A DNA stretch of 64,000 nucleotides from Firmicutes bacterium ADurb.Bin300 (GTDB taxonomy: Bacteria; Bacillota; Clostridia; Oscillospirales; Acutalibacteraceae), in assembly GCA_002069015.1 (NCBI GenBank), contig MWBL01000002.1:1-64000 (forward strand), given 5' to 3'. Position 1 is the stretch's first letter, and every line of letters begins with the position of its first letter. A program made the translations under genes and the position numbers. The notes under the pieces were generated by a model. It was not told where the DNA came from and searched no databases. It saw nothing but the letters and a program-made list of their open reading frames with translations. Shown in pieces: positions 35,405 through 43,958 of the stretch.

Positions 35405-36421
35405 TTAGGCAATCTCGGCAAAATACTTTATTGTTCTTACCATTTGGGAGGTATAAGAGTTCTCATTATCATACCAAGCTACAACCTGCACCTGATACAA
35501 ATCGTCGGAAAGAGCTGTGACCATAGTTTGAGTTGAATCGAACACCGAGCCGTGTGTGTCACCTATAATGTCACTTGAAACAAGCTCATCATCGTTATAG
35601 CCGTATGAGTCGGAGGCAACGCTCTTCATATAATCATTAATTGATTCTTTTGTCATGTCTTTACCCTTTACTACTGCAATAAGAATAGTTGTCGAGCCGG
35701 TGACTACAGGTACTCTTTGCGCAGAGCCTATGAGCTTGCCGTTAAGCTCGGGGATAACAAGACCTATTGCCTTTGCAGCACCTGTGGAGTTGGGGACTAT
35801 GTTTACGGAGGCTGCGCGCGCCCTTCTCAGGTCGCCTTTTCTGTGGGGACCGTCAAGAGGCATTTGGTCGCCCGTGAAAGCGTGAACAGTAATCATAATG
35901 CCTGACTGAATGGGGGCAAAATCGTTAAGAGCCTTAGCCATTGGGGCAAGGCAGTTTGTAGTGCAGGAGGCTGCGGAAATTATTGTGTCATCCTTTGTAA
36001 GAATTCCCTCGTTTACGCCGAAAACTACCGTAGGAAGGTCTTTGCCTGCCGGAGCCGATATAATGACCTTTTTAGCGCCTGCGTTAATATGAGCCATTGC
36101 CTTATCCTTGGTGGTGTAAAAACCTGTGCATTCAAGAACAACATCAACGTCTAACTTACCCCAAGGCAGAGCGGAGGCATCTTTTTCCGCGTAAATTTTA
36201 ATCGTCTTGCCGTTCACGGTAATACAGTCCTCACCATGCTTAACCGTATGAGCAAGAGCATATTTGCCTTGAGCGGAATCATATTTGAGAAGGTGGGCCA
36301 ACATAGCGGGGCTTGTAAGGTCGTTTATTGCGACTATATCATAACCCTCATCGCCGAACATCTGCCTGAAGGCAAGGCGGCCTATTCTTCCGAAACCGTT
36401 AATAGCTACTTTAACTGACAT
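35405..36421 (-). CDS. gapA: Glyceraldehyde-3-phosphate dehydrogenase
   Basis: A 338-residue [16 protein letters not shown] is the NAD-binding start, [12 protein letters not shown] carries the catalytic cysteine, VHAFTGDQ follows, and [11 protein letters not shown] closes the C-terminal domain. It oxidises glyceraldehyde-3-phosphate to 1,3-bisphosphoglycerate in glycolysis. The frame opens with an ATG three codons earlier, but that ATG overlaps the AGAGGA ribosome site, so the ATG at 36421 (MSVKVA) is preferred. It has its own promoter and a strong terminator, so it is monocistronic. Confidence 0.97.
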   Translation of the reverse strand: MSVKVAINGFGRIGRLAFRQMFGDEGYDIVAINDLTSPAMLAHLLKYDSAQGKYALAHTVKHGEDCITVNGKTIKIYAEKDASALPWGKLDVDVVLECTGFYTTKDKAMAHINAGAKKVIISAPAGKDLPTVVFGVNEGILTKDDTIISAASCTTNCLAPMAKALNDFAPIQSGIMITVHAFTGDQMPLDGPHRKGDLRRARAASVNIVPNSTGAAKAIGLVIPELNGKLIGSAQRVPVVTGSTTILIAVVKGKDMTKESINDYMKSVASDSYGYNDDELVSSDIIGDTHGSVFDSTQTMVTALSDDLYQVQVVAWYDNENSYTSQMVRTIKYFAEIA

Positions 36422-36469
36422 ATAAAACATCCTCTCGTGTATATATTTTACTTATTCTTTTGCATTTAT

Positions 36470-36497
36470 ATTTTACCATATTTCTATGTTTATGCAA
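36470..36497 (-). promoter_or_regulatory. Promoter of gapA
   Basis: Minus strand TTGCAT (36497-36492), 16-base spacer, TAAAAT (36475-36470). Confidence 0.55.
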
Positions 36498-36595
36498 GAA
36501 GTTTGTTAAAAATCAGACGCACTTTTTCAAACTTTGTAACATTGTAAAAAAATAAATGGGAATTCAAAAAAAATATGTTAATAATTTACAGATAG

Positions 36596-37558
36596 TCAGT
36601 TGACAACGTTTCGTGGCGTGCCGTTAAGATATGCTTCGATGTTTCCGTTAAGCATATTAAGCAGTCTCATTCGGGTTTCATATCCCGCCCACGCGATATG
36701 AGGAGTCAGTACCGTGTTTGGAGAAAAGAGGAGAGGGTTCGTGACCAAGGGCGGTTCGGTGGACAAAACATCTGCGCCAAAGCCTGCAAGCTTACCGGAT
36801 TTCAAAGCAAGCGCAACCGCGTGCTCGTCAATAACCGCGCCGCGTGAAGTGTTAATAAGGTAAGCACGCGTTTTCATTTTATCAATAAATTCGGCATTTA
36901 CGAGCTTGTTTGTCGCATCGCTCAAGGGACAGTGCAGAGAGAGAAAATCAGCTTCTTTTAGCACACGGTCAAGAGAGGTGAAAAGAGCATAGTCTACGCC
37001 GTCCTTTTTACCCGAGGGAGTAAAAGCAATAACATTCATCCCAAAGGTACTAGCAATTTTTGCCACCGTGCTGCCGATTTTTCCGAATCCTATTATGCCG
37101 AGAGTTTTGCCCGAAAGCTCGAAAACGGGATATTTTAAATAGCAGAAATCAGGGCAAGCGACCCAGTCCCCATTTTTTACGGAATCATTATAATCGGCAA
37201 TTCTGTTTGAAAAGTGCAAAAGAAACGAAAACACTATCTGAGCTACCGCCTGTGTCGAGTACGCAGGTATATTTGACACCGGAATGTTTTTGCTCCTTAG
37301 GTAATCACAGTCAACAACGTTATAGCCTGTCGAGAGAAGTGCGACAAAACGAAGGTTCGGCAGCATATCTATAGTAGCCCTGCTAAGGGGAACTTTATTC
37401 AATATTACAATTTCGGCATCCTTTGCCCTTTCAACAATAAGCTCGCCGGAAGTACGCTCATAGACAGTCAAATCGCAGGTGTCTTCAAGATAGCTCCAAT
37501 TCAAGTCTCCCGGATTTTCAGTATATCCGTCAAGGATGACGGTCTTGATTTTTTTCAT
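36596..37558 (-). CDS. D-2-hydroxyacid dehydrogenase
   Basis: A 320-residue NAD-dependent enzyme of the glycerate/hydroxypyruvate reductase group. LSTGYNVVD, the nucleotide-binding GIIGFGKIGS, and INTSRGAVID with the catalytic arginine are present, followed by ADVLSTEPP (glutamate) and LTPHIAWAG (histidine). It reduces a 2-keto acid to the D-hydroxy acid; glycerate dehydrogenase (hprA-like) is the best guess, with D-lactate or others possible. Start ATG 37558 follows AAGGAGGGG. A weak promoter TGGAAA-16-TATACT lies at 37609-37582. Confidence 0.88.
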   Translation of the reverse strand: MKKIKTVILDGYTENPGDLNWSYLEDTCDLTVYERTSGELIVERAKDAEIVILNKVPLSRATIDMLPNLRFVALLSTGYNVVDCDYLRSKNIPVSNIPAYSTQAVAQIVFSFLLHFSNRIADYNDSVKNGDWVACPDFCYLKYPVFELSGKTLGIIGFGKIGSTVAKIASTFGMNVIAFTPSGKKDGVDYALFTSLDRVLKEADFLSLHCPLSDATNKLVNAEFIDKMKTRAYLINTSRGAVIDEHAVALALKSGKLAGFGADVLSTEPPLVTNPLLFSPNTVLTPHIAWAGYETRMRLLNMLNGNIEAYLNGTPRNVVN

Positions 37559-37653
37559 GTGTTTCCCCTCCTTAAATTATGAGTATAACATTATTACGGA
37601 AAATTTCCAGCTTTTTGCAAATTTTATTCTTTCCCGGATTAAACAGGTTTGTC

Positions 37654-37682
37654 TTGTATTGCAAAGGTGTAAATATTATGAT
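37654..37682 (+). promoter_or_regulatory. Promoter of glycerophosphodiesterase gene
   Basis: TTGTAT (37654-37659), 17-base spacer, TATGAT (37677-37682). Confidence 0.55.
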
Positions 37683-37711
37683 ACAATACCAAAAGATAAG
37701 AGGTGATGACG

Positions 37712-38554
37712 ATGAAGAAAATAATCGCACCGATTATGACTGCCATTTCGGTAGTCGGACTTAGCGCGGGGTTGCTGACAAATTACATAGCAAATAAAAG
37801 CGAGTATTTAAAACCTAAGGATGGAATAGAGATTACGAAGGACTTAAAAATGATCGCCCATCGCGGTTTGTCTTCCTGTGCACCGGAAAACAGTCTTTCC
37901 GCTTACCGTCTTGCCGGTGAAGCGGGCTTTAAGTATGCGGAATGCGATATTCGTATGACGAAGGATAACGAGTGGGTTTTAACACATGACGCAAAGCTTA
38001 ACCGGGTGACGGACGGAAAGGGACTCGTTTCGGAAAAAACACTTGAGGAAATAAAGGCTCTGCGTTATAAAAGAGGAGCGAATATAAAGCTTTATAAGGA
38101 TGAGAAAATAGCTACGATTCGCGAATTTTTGCAGGTCTGCACAGAATACGGCATTAGCCCGTTTATTGAGATAAAATCGGGCAATGAGATTGGTTTTGCT
38201 GATTTAATCGATATGCTCAAGGAGTTTAAGATGCTTAAAAAAGCCATAATAATCGATTATAATGTGAACAATCTTAAAGCTATCCGACAGCTCTGCCCCG
38301 AACTGCAAATGATGATCTTATGCAAGGTTGTTTCACGAAAGGTTATAGCCATGGCGGAGGAAATCGGAAATTGCGGGATTGATGTTATGCATACGCTTAT
38401 GATGCGTAACAAGGCTTTAGCCGATGTTGCCGAGAAAGGGCTTTCACTCAATTGCTGGACGGTAGACAGAATAGGAACGCTTAAAAAGGCGCATAAGCTC
38501 GGAGCCGCTTATGTTACAACAAATTGTGTTAAGCCGCTGCAAAAGCAGGAATAG
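37712..38554 (+). CDS. Glycerophosphodiester phosphodiesterase
   Basis: A 280-residue protein with an N-terminal hydrophobic segment (about 5-24) that should anchor or export it, then a GDPD TIM barrel: MIAHRGLSSCAPENS, AECDIRMTKD and LTHDAKLNRVTDG give the catalytic histidines and metal ligands, and NCWTVD closes the barrel. It hydrolyses glycerophosphodiesters to glycerol-3-phosphate and an alcohol. Start choice: the frame opens at GTG 37703, but ATG 37712 is well spaced from AGAGGTG. Confidence 0.92.
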   Translation: MKKIIAPIMTAISVVGLSAGLLTNYIANKSEYLKPKDGIEITKDLKMIAHRGLSSCAPENSLSAYRLAGEAGFKYAECDIRMTKDNEWVLTHDAKLNRVTDGKGLVSEKTLEEIKALRYKRGANIKLYKDEKIATIREFLQVCTEYGISPFIEIKSGNEIGFADLIDMLKEFKMLKKAIIIDYNVNNLKAIRQLCPELQMMILCKVVSRKVIAMAEEIGNCGIDVMHTLMMRNKALADVAEKGLSLNCWTVDRIGTLKKAHKLGAAYVTTNCVKPLQKQE

Positions 38555-38564
38555 GGTAAAAGAT

Positions 38565-38595
38565 AAAAAACGACCACAGGCAATGCCTGTGGTCG
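38565..38595 (-). terminator. Terminator of acyl carrier protein operon
   Basis: Near-perfect palindrome CGACCACAGGC-AAT-GCCTGTGGTCG; on the minus strand it is followed by TTTTTT. It may also act weakly on the plus strand. Confidence 0.85.
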
Positions 38596-38605
38596 AAAGC
38601 TTTTG

Positions 38606-38836
38606 TTATCTTTTAACGTGTGCCTCTAAATACTCCACTACATCCTTAATAGTAACAAGAGTCTGAAGCACACGGTCGGGAATTACAATATCGTATTTTT
38701 CCTCGATTAAGCATACAAGATCTAAAAGCTCAACGGAGTTTAAGCCTAAATCGGCAGTTAAAACGCAGTCAGGTTGAATGTCACGCGCCTTACCTCCCGT
38801 GTATTCCGTCAGCATTTGCATTAGCTCTTCTCTCAT
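38606..38836 (-). CDS. Acyl carrier protein
   Basis: A 76-residue acidic carrier protein with phosphopantetheine-attachment Ser34 in GLNSVELLDL; the usual DSL is NSV. It is distinct from the housekeeping fatty-acid ACP expected in a fab cluster. It follows the zinc-ribbon gene by two bases and ends the operon with the acyltransferase. A divergent AMP-forming ligase could load it with fatty acid, and the acyltransferase could use the acyl-ACP. Confidence 0.9.
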   Translation of the reverse strand: MREELMQMLTEYTGGKARDIQPDCVLTADLGLNSVELLDLVCLIEEKYDIVIPDRVLQTLVTIKDVVEYLEAHVKR

Positions 38837-38838
38837 TT

Positions 38839-39540
38839 TTAATTCTCTCCAATCTTAGCGTTCTGCTTTTTTTTATTTTCCCAAATGTAATTAAACATCT
38901 CCTCGGTTGCAAGCGAGATTTTTGTTACGGAAAACTCACAGTCCTCAGGGAACACATACCAGGTATCCTCAAGCGTGTTTAGGTCCACGCAGTCCCTGTG
39001 CTTGCCGAATCTGTAATTATATTCTATATGTACGGCATATTGTCCCGCGGCGGGTATTTGCATTTCAAACGGTTCCCCGTTATAATCGCATATACCCTTT
39101 ACGGAAAAGCCGTTCATATCATGAATCATCTTTCCCTTGCCCAAATATATAAAACCTCGTGAGTTTGGCAATTCGTTGACTTCTACAGAGGATTCGAAAC
39201 GATATGTTCCGTTTTCGATCTCCTTTCGTACTTGTTGTCTTTCCCACAAATACCAATCTGTCGGGAATTTGAACTCAGTCTCACCTTCGTTTGCCTCAAG
39301 CTCGCCGTAATAATTCAAGGTCCAGGACTTGCCGCAGCTGCGGCAGAAAATTTGTGCGCCCTTTGAGTCCGTCTTATACTCCGCCATACAGTTCGGGCAT
39401 TGATAAAGCACCTTGTGAAGTCCCTCGGCGCGTTTTTTATACGTTACTTTAACCCTGTTTTCGCTTTGCCATTTAAAATCATCATTATAAAGCAGCTCAC
39501 GTATTTTTGCATTAATTTCATCAACTGTGGCGGTTTTCAA
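38839..39540 (-). CDS. Zinc-ribbon protein of the acyltransferase operon
   Basis: A 233-residue protein of unknown function. Two cysteine pairs (QCPNC at about 48-51 and CRSCG at about 66-70) form a zinc ribbon. A basic helical region precedes it. The C-terminal 130 residues look beta-rich with many aromatics and no catalytic motif that I recognise. Its start overlaps the acyltransferase stop by four bases, and its stop lies two bases before the ACP gene, so it is tightly coupled to both. It may be an accessory or specificity subunit for lipid transfer. Confidence 0.6.
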   Translation of the reverse strand: MKTATVDEINAKIRELLYNDDFKWQSENRVKVTYKKRAEGLHKVLYQCPNCMAEYKTDSKGAQIFCRSCGKSWTLNYYGELEANEGETEFKFPTDWYLWERQQVRKEIENGTYRFESSVEVNELPNSRGFIYLGKGKMIHDMNGFSVKGICDYNGEPFEMQIPAAGQYAVHIEYNYRFGKHRDCVDLNTLEDTWYVFPEDCEFSVTKISLATEEMFNYIWENKKKQNAKIGEN

Positions 39541-40154
39541 CTCTTCCGGTGTAAACGCCTGGGTAAAAAAGTAGTCTCAAAGGGAATGACGCGTCTGCGC
39601 CTGTGATTGCCCCAAAACGGGTCAAATATGTGGTGCCCGCTGTATTTTAAGGTTACCACGGGAACGCCCTGCCTTTTAAGAAGCTGACCTACAGCATCGG
39701 GTATAACCTCGGTAACGCCGCAAAGAGAATAACGCGCTTCTACATATATGCCGTAAATGCCGCCGTCTTTTAAAACCTTTTTGCATTGGCGAAGAAGGTT
39801 AATATCGGCAGTAAATTTCCTTTTCGGCACACCTCCGGCCCTTCTGAGAAAGTACTCCCTTCCGATAAAGTCGTCCACAGCCGCCGGGAAGCATCCGCGA
39901 TGAGGACATATTACCGATGACATAATATAAAAATCGACAAAGGCGCTATGATTGCATAAAAGAATATACGGAGGCTTTACTCCCTTCATTCTTACCCTGT
40001 GAACCTTAGTTAAATGTGCCCATCTTCGCAAGGTCGTAAAAAACCAAACAAAAATCATTAAATGAAGTTTTTGTTTTATAGGCGGAGCGGTCATGTCAAA
40101 CTTCTTGGCTGACGGAGGACCTTTTCGCACAAACATACCGTATTGTTTACTCAT
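39537..40154 (-). CDS. PlsC-like acyltransferase
   Basis: A 205-residue lysophospholipid-type acyltransferase. NHSAFVD holds the HxxxxD catalytic pair. The second canonical motif is divergent: the position of FPEGTRS reads YVEARYS, keeping the glutamate and arginine. It therefore belongs to a PlsC subgroup different from the gene at 29953. It probably transfers an acyl group from the ACP encoded downstream. The start ATG follows AAGGAG. A promoter lies at 40213-40185, and a perfect palindrome TGACGATTATCGTCA (40167-40181) lies in the leader. Confidence 0.78.
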   Translation of the reverse strand: MSKQYGMFVRKGPPSAKKFDMTAPPIKQKLHLMIFVWFFTTLRRWAHLTKVHRVRMKGVKPPYILLCNHSAFVDFYIMSSVICPHRGCFPAAVDDFIGREYFLRRAGGVPKRKFTADINLLRQCKKVLKDGGIYGIYVEARYSLCGVTEVIPDAVGQLLKRQGVPVVTLKYSGHHIFDPFWGNHRRRRVIPFETTFLPRRLHRKS

Positions 40155-40166
40155 TTCTACACTCCT

Positions 40167-40181
40167 TGACGATTATCGTCA
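40167..40181. promoter_or_regulatory. Palindromic operator candidate, acyltransferase side
   Basis: TGACGATTATCGTCA, a perfect palindrome around a single centre base. A near copy, TTGACAATTATCGT, overlaps the -35 box of the divergent ligase promoter at 40342. Confidence 0.5.
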
Positions 40182-40184
40182 CAA

Positions 40185-40213
40185 ATTATAGCACAGTGCA
40201 GGCAAGCTTGCAA
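40185..40213 (-). promoter_or_regulatory. Promoter of acyltransferase-ACP operon
   Basis: Minus strand TTGCAA (40213-40208), 17-base spacer, TATAAT (40190-40185). Confidence 0.6.
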
Positions 40214-40341
40214 TATATAAACACAAAATAATAACTTAGTAATTTTTTGCACAAACAGAATACATAAACAGATATTTCATAATGGCGCGATGCCATGTAG
40301 CGCTTGATGCTAAAAACAGGTGTTAATTTATTTATTAAATA

Positions 40342-40370
40342 TTGACAATTATCGTATGATGGGCTAAAAT
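40342..40370 (+). promoter_or_regulatory. Promoter of acyl ligase with operator half-match
   Basis: TTGACA (40342-40347), 17-base spacer, TAAAAT (40365-40370). The -35 region reads TTGACAATTATCGT, close to the palindrome in the divergent leader. Confidence 0.7.
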
Positions 40371-40411
40371 TAAATGGATAAAAGTACAAGAGGAGAAACT
40401 GCGGAGGGAAT

Positions 40412-42040
40412 ATGAAAAAGAAAAAATACGAAATTAAACAGTTTCCGGAATTAAACACGGTTAAAGAGATTGTTCTTTTCGGTGCAAAAACAGGCAAAGA
40501 TAAAAGGCAGTATATGTATCATGACAATAACGGTATTGAGCGGGAAAAGACATTTAACGAAGTATATTACGACTTTGTCGGCTTAGGTCAGTATCTTTAC
40601 GGAGAATCCATTAAGGGCAAACACGTTGCTATCTTAAGTGAAAATTCATATGAGTGGGTTGTATGCTATTTTTCCTTAATAACAGGTACAAATATAACTG
40701 TACCGCTTGATGCGAAGCTATCCGACGAGGACCTTGCTGAGGTTTTGATTAAAAGCGGTTGTGAGGTGTTGTTTTATTCCGATGATTTCAAGGAATCCGC
40801 TGAAAAATTTAAAACCTGGGAAGGAATCTTATTAAAAACATATATAAAAATTGAAGAAATTGAAAACTGTATTGCCCGGGGACATGCCTTGCTTGAAAAA
40901 GGCGAAAGGAGCTATTTAGAGGACACGGTAAAGCCGGAGGATTTAGCCTGTATTGTATTCACCTCGGGAACCACCGGTAAAAGCAAGGGCGTTATGCTCA
41001 CCCACAAAAATATTACATCAAATTTGCTTGCGGGAAACAGTGTTCTTACTGGAGGTCACGCGATAGGCTTTTTGCCCCTTAACCACACGTTTTCGTGGGT
41101 TGGAGCGCTGTTTTCGGGTTGTCTGCTTACGGAATGGGGCTATATATGCCGGAGCGTCAAAGACATTCAAAAGGCTCTTATGACCTATAAGCCCCAGAAT
41201 TTTTCCGCCGTTCCGCTTGCTGTTGAGACGATATACAAAAAAATCTGGCAAACCGCGGCAAAAACAGGGAAAGAGGAAAAGCTTAAAAAAGGACTTAAAC
41301 TCAGCAAATTTCTTATGAGCATCGGCATTGATTTACGAAGAAAAATCTTTAAGCAGATTATCGACAATTTAGGCGGTAATTTAGAGATTATTCCTTGTGG
41401 CGGAGCTTTTCTTGATCCGGTTTATGAGAGAGGAATGTATGACTTAGGTATACAAATTTTTAACGGTTACGGCATAACGGAATGCTCTCCTGCGGTAACC
41501 TTAAACAGACAGGATAACTATAAATTCGGAAGTGTCGGTCTTCCGCTTCCCTGTAACGAGGTTAAAATACACGAGCCGGATAATAACGGAGTCGGTGAAA
41601 TATATGTTCGAGGAGACAATGTAATGCTCGGATATTATAATGACCCTGAAGCCACCGCGGAGGTTTTTGACGGCGATTGGTTTAAAACAGGCGATTATGG
41701 TAAAATGGACGAGGACGGCTTCCTTTACTATGTGGGAAGAAAAAAGAATCTTATAGTTCTCAGTAACGGCAAAAATATTTCTCCCGAAGAAATCGAGGAC
41801 AAGCTTTCCTGTATAAGCTACGTCAAGGAAGTGCTCGTTTACGAAGAAGGCGGAGCTATTGTAGCCGAGTTTTTCTTAGACACAAACGAGGTTCCCGACG
41901 CCAAGGAGAGAATACGCGAGGATGTAAATGCCGTTAACAGAGCGATGCCCGTCTATAAACAGGTTACAAAAGTAAAAACACGTGACACGGAGTTCCCCAA
42001 AACCACTACACTTAAAATTGTAAGGAAATATAGCAAATAG
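40412..42040 (+). CDS. AMP-forming acyl-CoA/acyl-ACP synthetase
   Basis: A 542-residue adenylating enzyme: FTSGTTGKSKGVMLTHKN (P-loop, A3), YGITECSP (A5), WFKTGDYGKMDEDGFLYY (A7), GRKKNLIVLSNGKNISPEE (A8), and a C-terminal lysine in EFPKTTTLKI (A10). It activates a carboxylic acid, most likely a fatty acid, as acyl-AMP and passes it to CoA or a carrier protein. Divergent from an ACP/acyltransferase operon that shares an operator-like motif, so it may acylate that ACP. ATG follows GGAGGG. A terminator follows. Confidence 0.88.
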   Translation: MKKKKYEIKQFPELNTVKEIVLFGAKTGKDKRQYMYHDNNGIEREKTFNEVYYDFVGLGQYLYGESIKGKHVAILSENSYEWVVCYFSLITGTNITVPLDAKLSDEDLAEVLIKSGCEVLFYSDDFKESAEKFKTWEGILLKTYIKIEEIENCIARGHALLEKGERSYLEDTVKPEDLACIVFTSGTTGKSKGVMLTHKNITSNLLAGNSVLTGGHAIGFLPLNHTFSWVGALFSGCLLTEWGYICRSVKDIQKALMTYKPQNFSAVPLAVETIYKKIWQTAAKTGKEEKLKKGLKLSKFLMSIGIDLRRKIFKQIIDNLGGNLEIIPCGGAFLDPVYERGMYDLGIQIFNGYGITECSPAVTLNRQDNYKFGSVGLPLPCNEVKIHEPDNNGVGEIYVRGDNVMLGYYNDPEATAEVFDGDWFKTGDYGKMDEDGFLYYVGRKKNLIVLSNGKNISPEEIEDKLSCISYVKEVLVYEEGGAIVAEFFLDTNEVPDAKERIREDVNAVNRAMPVYKQVTKVKTRDTEFPKTTTLKIVRKYSK

Positions 42041-42067
42041 GCTTTACCTTCACCGGGCAAAAGAAAT

Positions 42068-42103
42068 AAAAAAGACTGTATCACAAAGTGAGCAGTCTTT
42101 TTT
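42068..42103 (+). terminator. Terminator after acyl ligase
   Basis: AAAGACTG pairs with CAGTCTTT over a 14-base loop, then TTT. It contains the GACTGTATCA core seen in other hairpins of the window. Confidence 0.7.
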
Positions 42104-42120
42104 GGTGCGGTTGTGCGGTC

Positions 42121-42915
42121 CTACGAGAGCAAAAGCTTATCGTCGGCCTCATCCGAGCCGCTGATGCTTCCGAACATTTTCAGCAGCTTTTCAACCGTCA
42201 GATTTTCCTTTTCCTCTCCCTTAAGGTCAATGACTATGCGTCCGTCATAAAGCATGATAAGGCGGCTGCCAAGAGCAATGGCATCCTTCATATTATGAGT
42301 AACCATAAGTGTGGAAAGCTTGTCACGCTTTATAAGGCTTTCGGTAATTTCAAGTACTTTTGCGGCGGTTTTCGGATCAAGCGCAGCGGTATGCTCGTCT
42401 AACAACAGCAGCTTCGGTTTTTTAAGTGTGGCCATCAGCAGAGTGAGTGCCTGACGCTGACCGCCGGATAACAGCCCTACCTTTGAGGTAAGTCTTTGTT
42501 CGAGTCCGAGACCCAAATCCTCAAGCACGTTGCAATAGTGTTCACGCTCGCTCTTCGTAATTCCCCAAGCAAGACTGCGGCGTTGTCCCCGACGAAAAGC
42601 TAAGGCTAAATTTTCTTCTATACCCATTTTTGCTGCGGTCCCCATCATAGGGTCCTGAAATACGCGCCCAATATAAGCTGCCCGTTTATGCTCGGGAAGG
42701 CGGGTAACATCAACACCGTCAATAACAACGCGCCCTTCGTCGACAGGGAAGACGCCGGCAATCGCATTAAGCATGGTAGATTTTCCGGAGCCGTTGCCAC
42801 CTATTACGGTGATAAATTCGCCGTCTTCAAGTGAAAGCGAAAGCTTTTTTAACGCCGTTTTTTCGTTTACGGTATTTTTATTGAATACTTTAGTAATATT
42901 TCTGATTTCAAGCAC
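42121..42915 (-). CDS. ABC transporter ATP-binding protein (COG1101-like)
   Basis: A 264-residue ATPase. Walker A is GGNGSGKST, the signature is LLSGGQRQ, Walker B is LLLLDEHTAAL, and the H-loop is VTHNM. With the overlapping permease and the binding protein it forms an importer of the COG2984/COG4120/COG1101 type. Related systems take up tryptophan or similar small molecules (TrpXYZ); the substrate here is not established. It overlaps the permease gene by eight bases and ends the operon. Confidence 0.9.
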   Translation of the reverse strand: MLEIRNITKVFNKNTVNEKTALKKLSLSLEDGEFITVIGGNGSGKSTMLNAIAGVFPVDEGRVVIDGVDVTRLPEHKRAAYIGRVFQDPMMGTAAKMGIEENLALAFRRGQRRSLAWGITKSEREHYCNVLEDLGLGLEQRLTSKVGLLSGGQRQALTLLMATLKKPKLLLLDEHTAALDPKTAAKVLEITESLIKRDKLSTLMVTHNMKDAIALGSRLIMLYDGRIVIDLKGEEKENLTVEKLLKMFGSISGSDEADDKLLLS

Positions 42916-43858
42916 GGGCAGAAGCTCCTTTACGATAGACGGAAATCGAGGCTATTTTTGCCTTCAGGTGCGGAAAAGCAAGGAATAGGACTACAATCAA
43001 GGCTGTCAAAAGCTTTAAGTAGTTAGGATTCAGCTTCATCCAAAGCACAGTTTGAATTACTGTGTAATAAATAACCGCCCCGGTAACAACCCCGAAAAGC
43101 CGCAAAGCGAAATTCCGGAAAATTCTGCCGAAAATAACCTCGCCTACAATTACTGCCGCAAGACCTATTACTATGGCACCGCGCCCCATATTAATATCTG
43201 CAAATCCCTGGTATTGAGACAGAAGACCACCAGAAAGCGCCACCATTGCGTTAGAAATCATAAGTCCGAGTATTTTATTGTAGTTTGTGTTAATTCCTTG
43301 GGCGCGCGCCATGTTGATGTTTGCTCCGGTGGCGCGTATCGAACAGCCCAGCTGTGTACCGAAAAACCAATAAAGCAGGGCAATAATGGCAACGCAAAAG
43401 ATGCTTATGACAAGTATCGGAGACCAATAGAAAGGAAGGTCACCGTTTTGTACCTCCTGAAGATAACGAAGCGAAACCAAAAGACGGAAGTTGTTTACAT
43501 TTATTGATTGATTTGCCCTGCCCATAATCGCAAGATTGACAGACCAAAGACCCAATTGAGTCAATATTCCGGCAAGAATTGCCGATATTCCGCAAAGGGT
43601 ATGAAAAATACCGGTTATAAGTCCTGCCGTCAGCCCGGCAAAAAAGGCGAACAGCAAGGATATTTCTACACTAAATCCGTTTAAGATAAGAACAACGCAT
43701 ACCGCACCGCCAAGACAAAAGGAACCATCCACGGTTAAGTCGGCAATATTCAGTATTTCATAAGTAATGAATACGCCAATAGCCAGAATACCCCAAATCA
43801 GACCCTGGGAGAGGGCACCCGGCAACTGACCGAGCAAGTCAAAGAAATTAAGGGACAT
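42908..43858 (-). CDS. ABC transporter permease (COG4120-like)
   Basis: A 316-residue membrane protein with about nine hydrophobic segments and the branched-chain-type permease fold: DLTVDGSFCLGGAV near the N-terminus and RATGANINMARAQGINTN as the cytoplasmic coupling loop. It forms the channel for the substrate delivered by the lipoprotein upstream. It lies about 100 bases after the binding-protein gene and overlaps the ATPase gene. Confidence 0.9.
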   Translation of the reverse strand: MSLNFFDLLGQLPGALSQGLIWGILAIGVFITYEILNIADLTVDGSFCLGGAVCVVLILNGFSVEISLLFAFFAGLTAGLITGIFHTLCGISAILAGILTQLGLWSVNLAIMGRANQSINVNNFRLLVSLRYLQEVQNGDLPFYWSPILVISIFCVAIIALLYWFFGTQLGCSIRATGANINMARAQGINTNYNKILGLMISNAMVALSGGLLSQYQGFADINMGRGAIVIGLAAVIVGEVIFGRIFRNFALRLFGVVTGAVIYYTVIQTVLWMKLNPNYLKLLTALIVVLFLAFPHLKAKIASISVYRKGASARA

Positions 43859-43958
43859 ATCATATCTCCAATGAAAATTTATAAAGGCATTCGTTTAACG
43901 TAGCCTTTTGTCAAAGGTAAACAAATGCCCTGATTTGCTTTTACCCCAAGGTTAAGTA

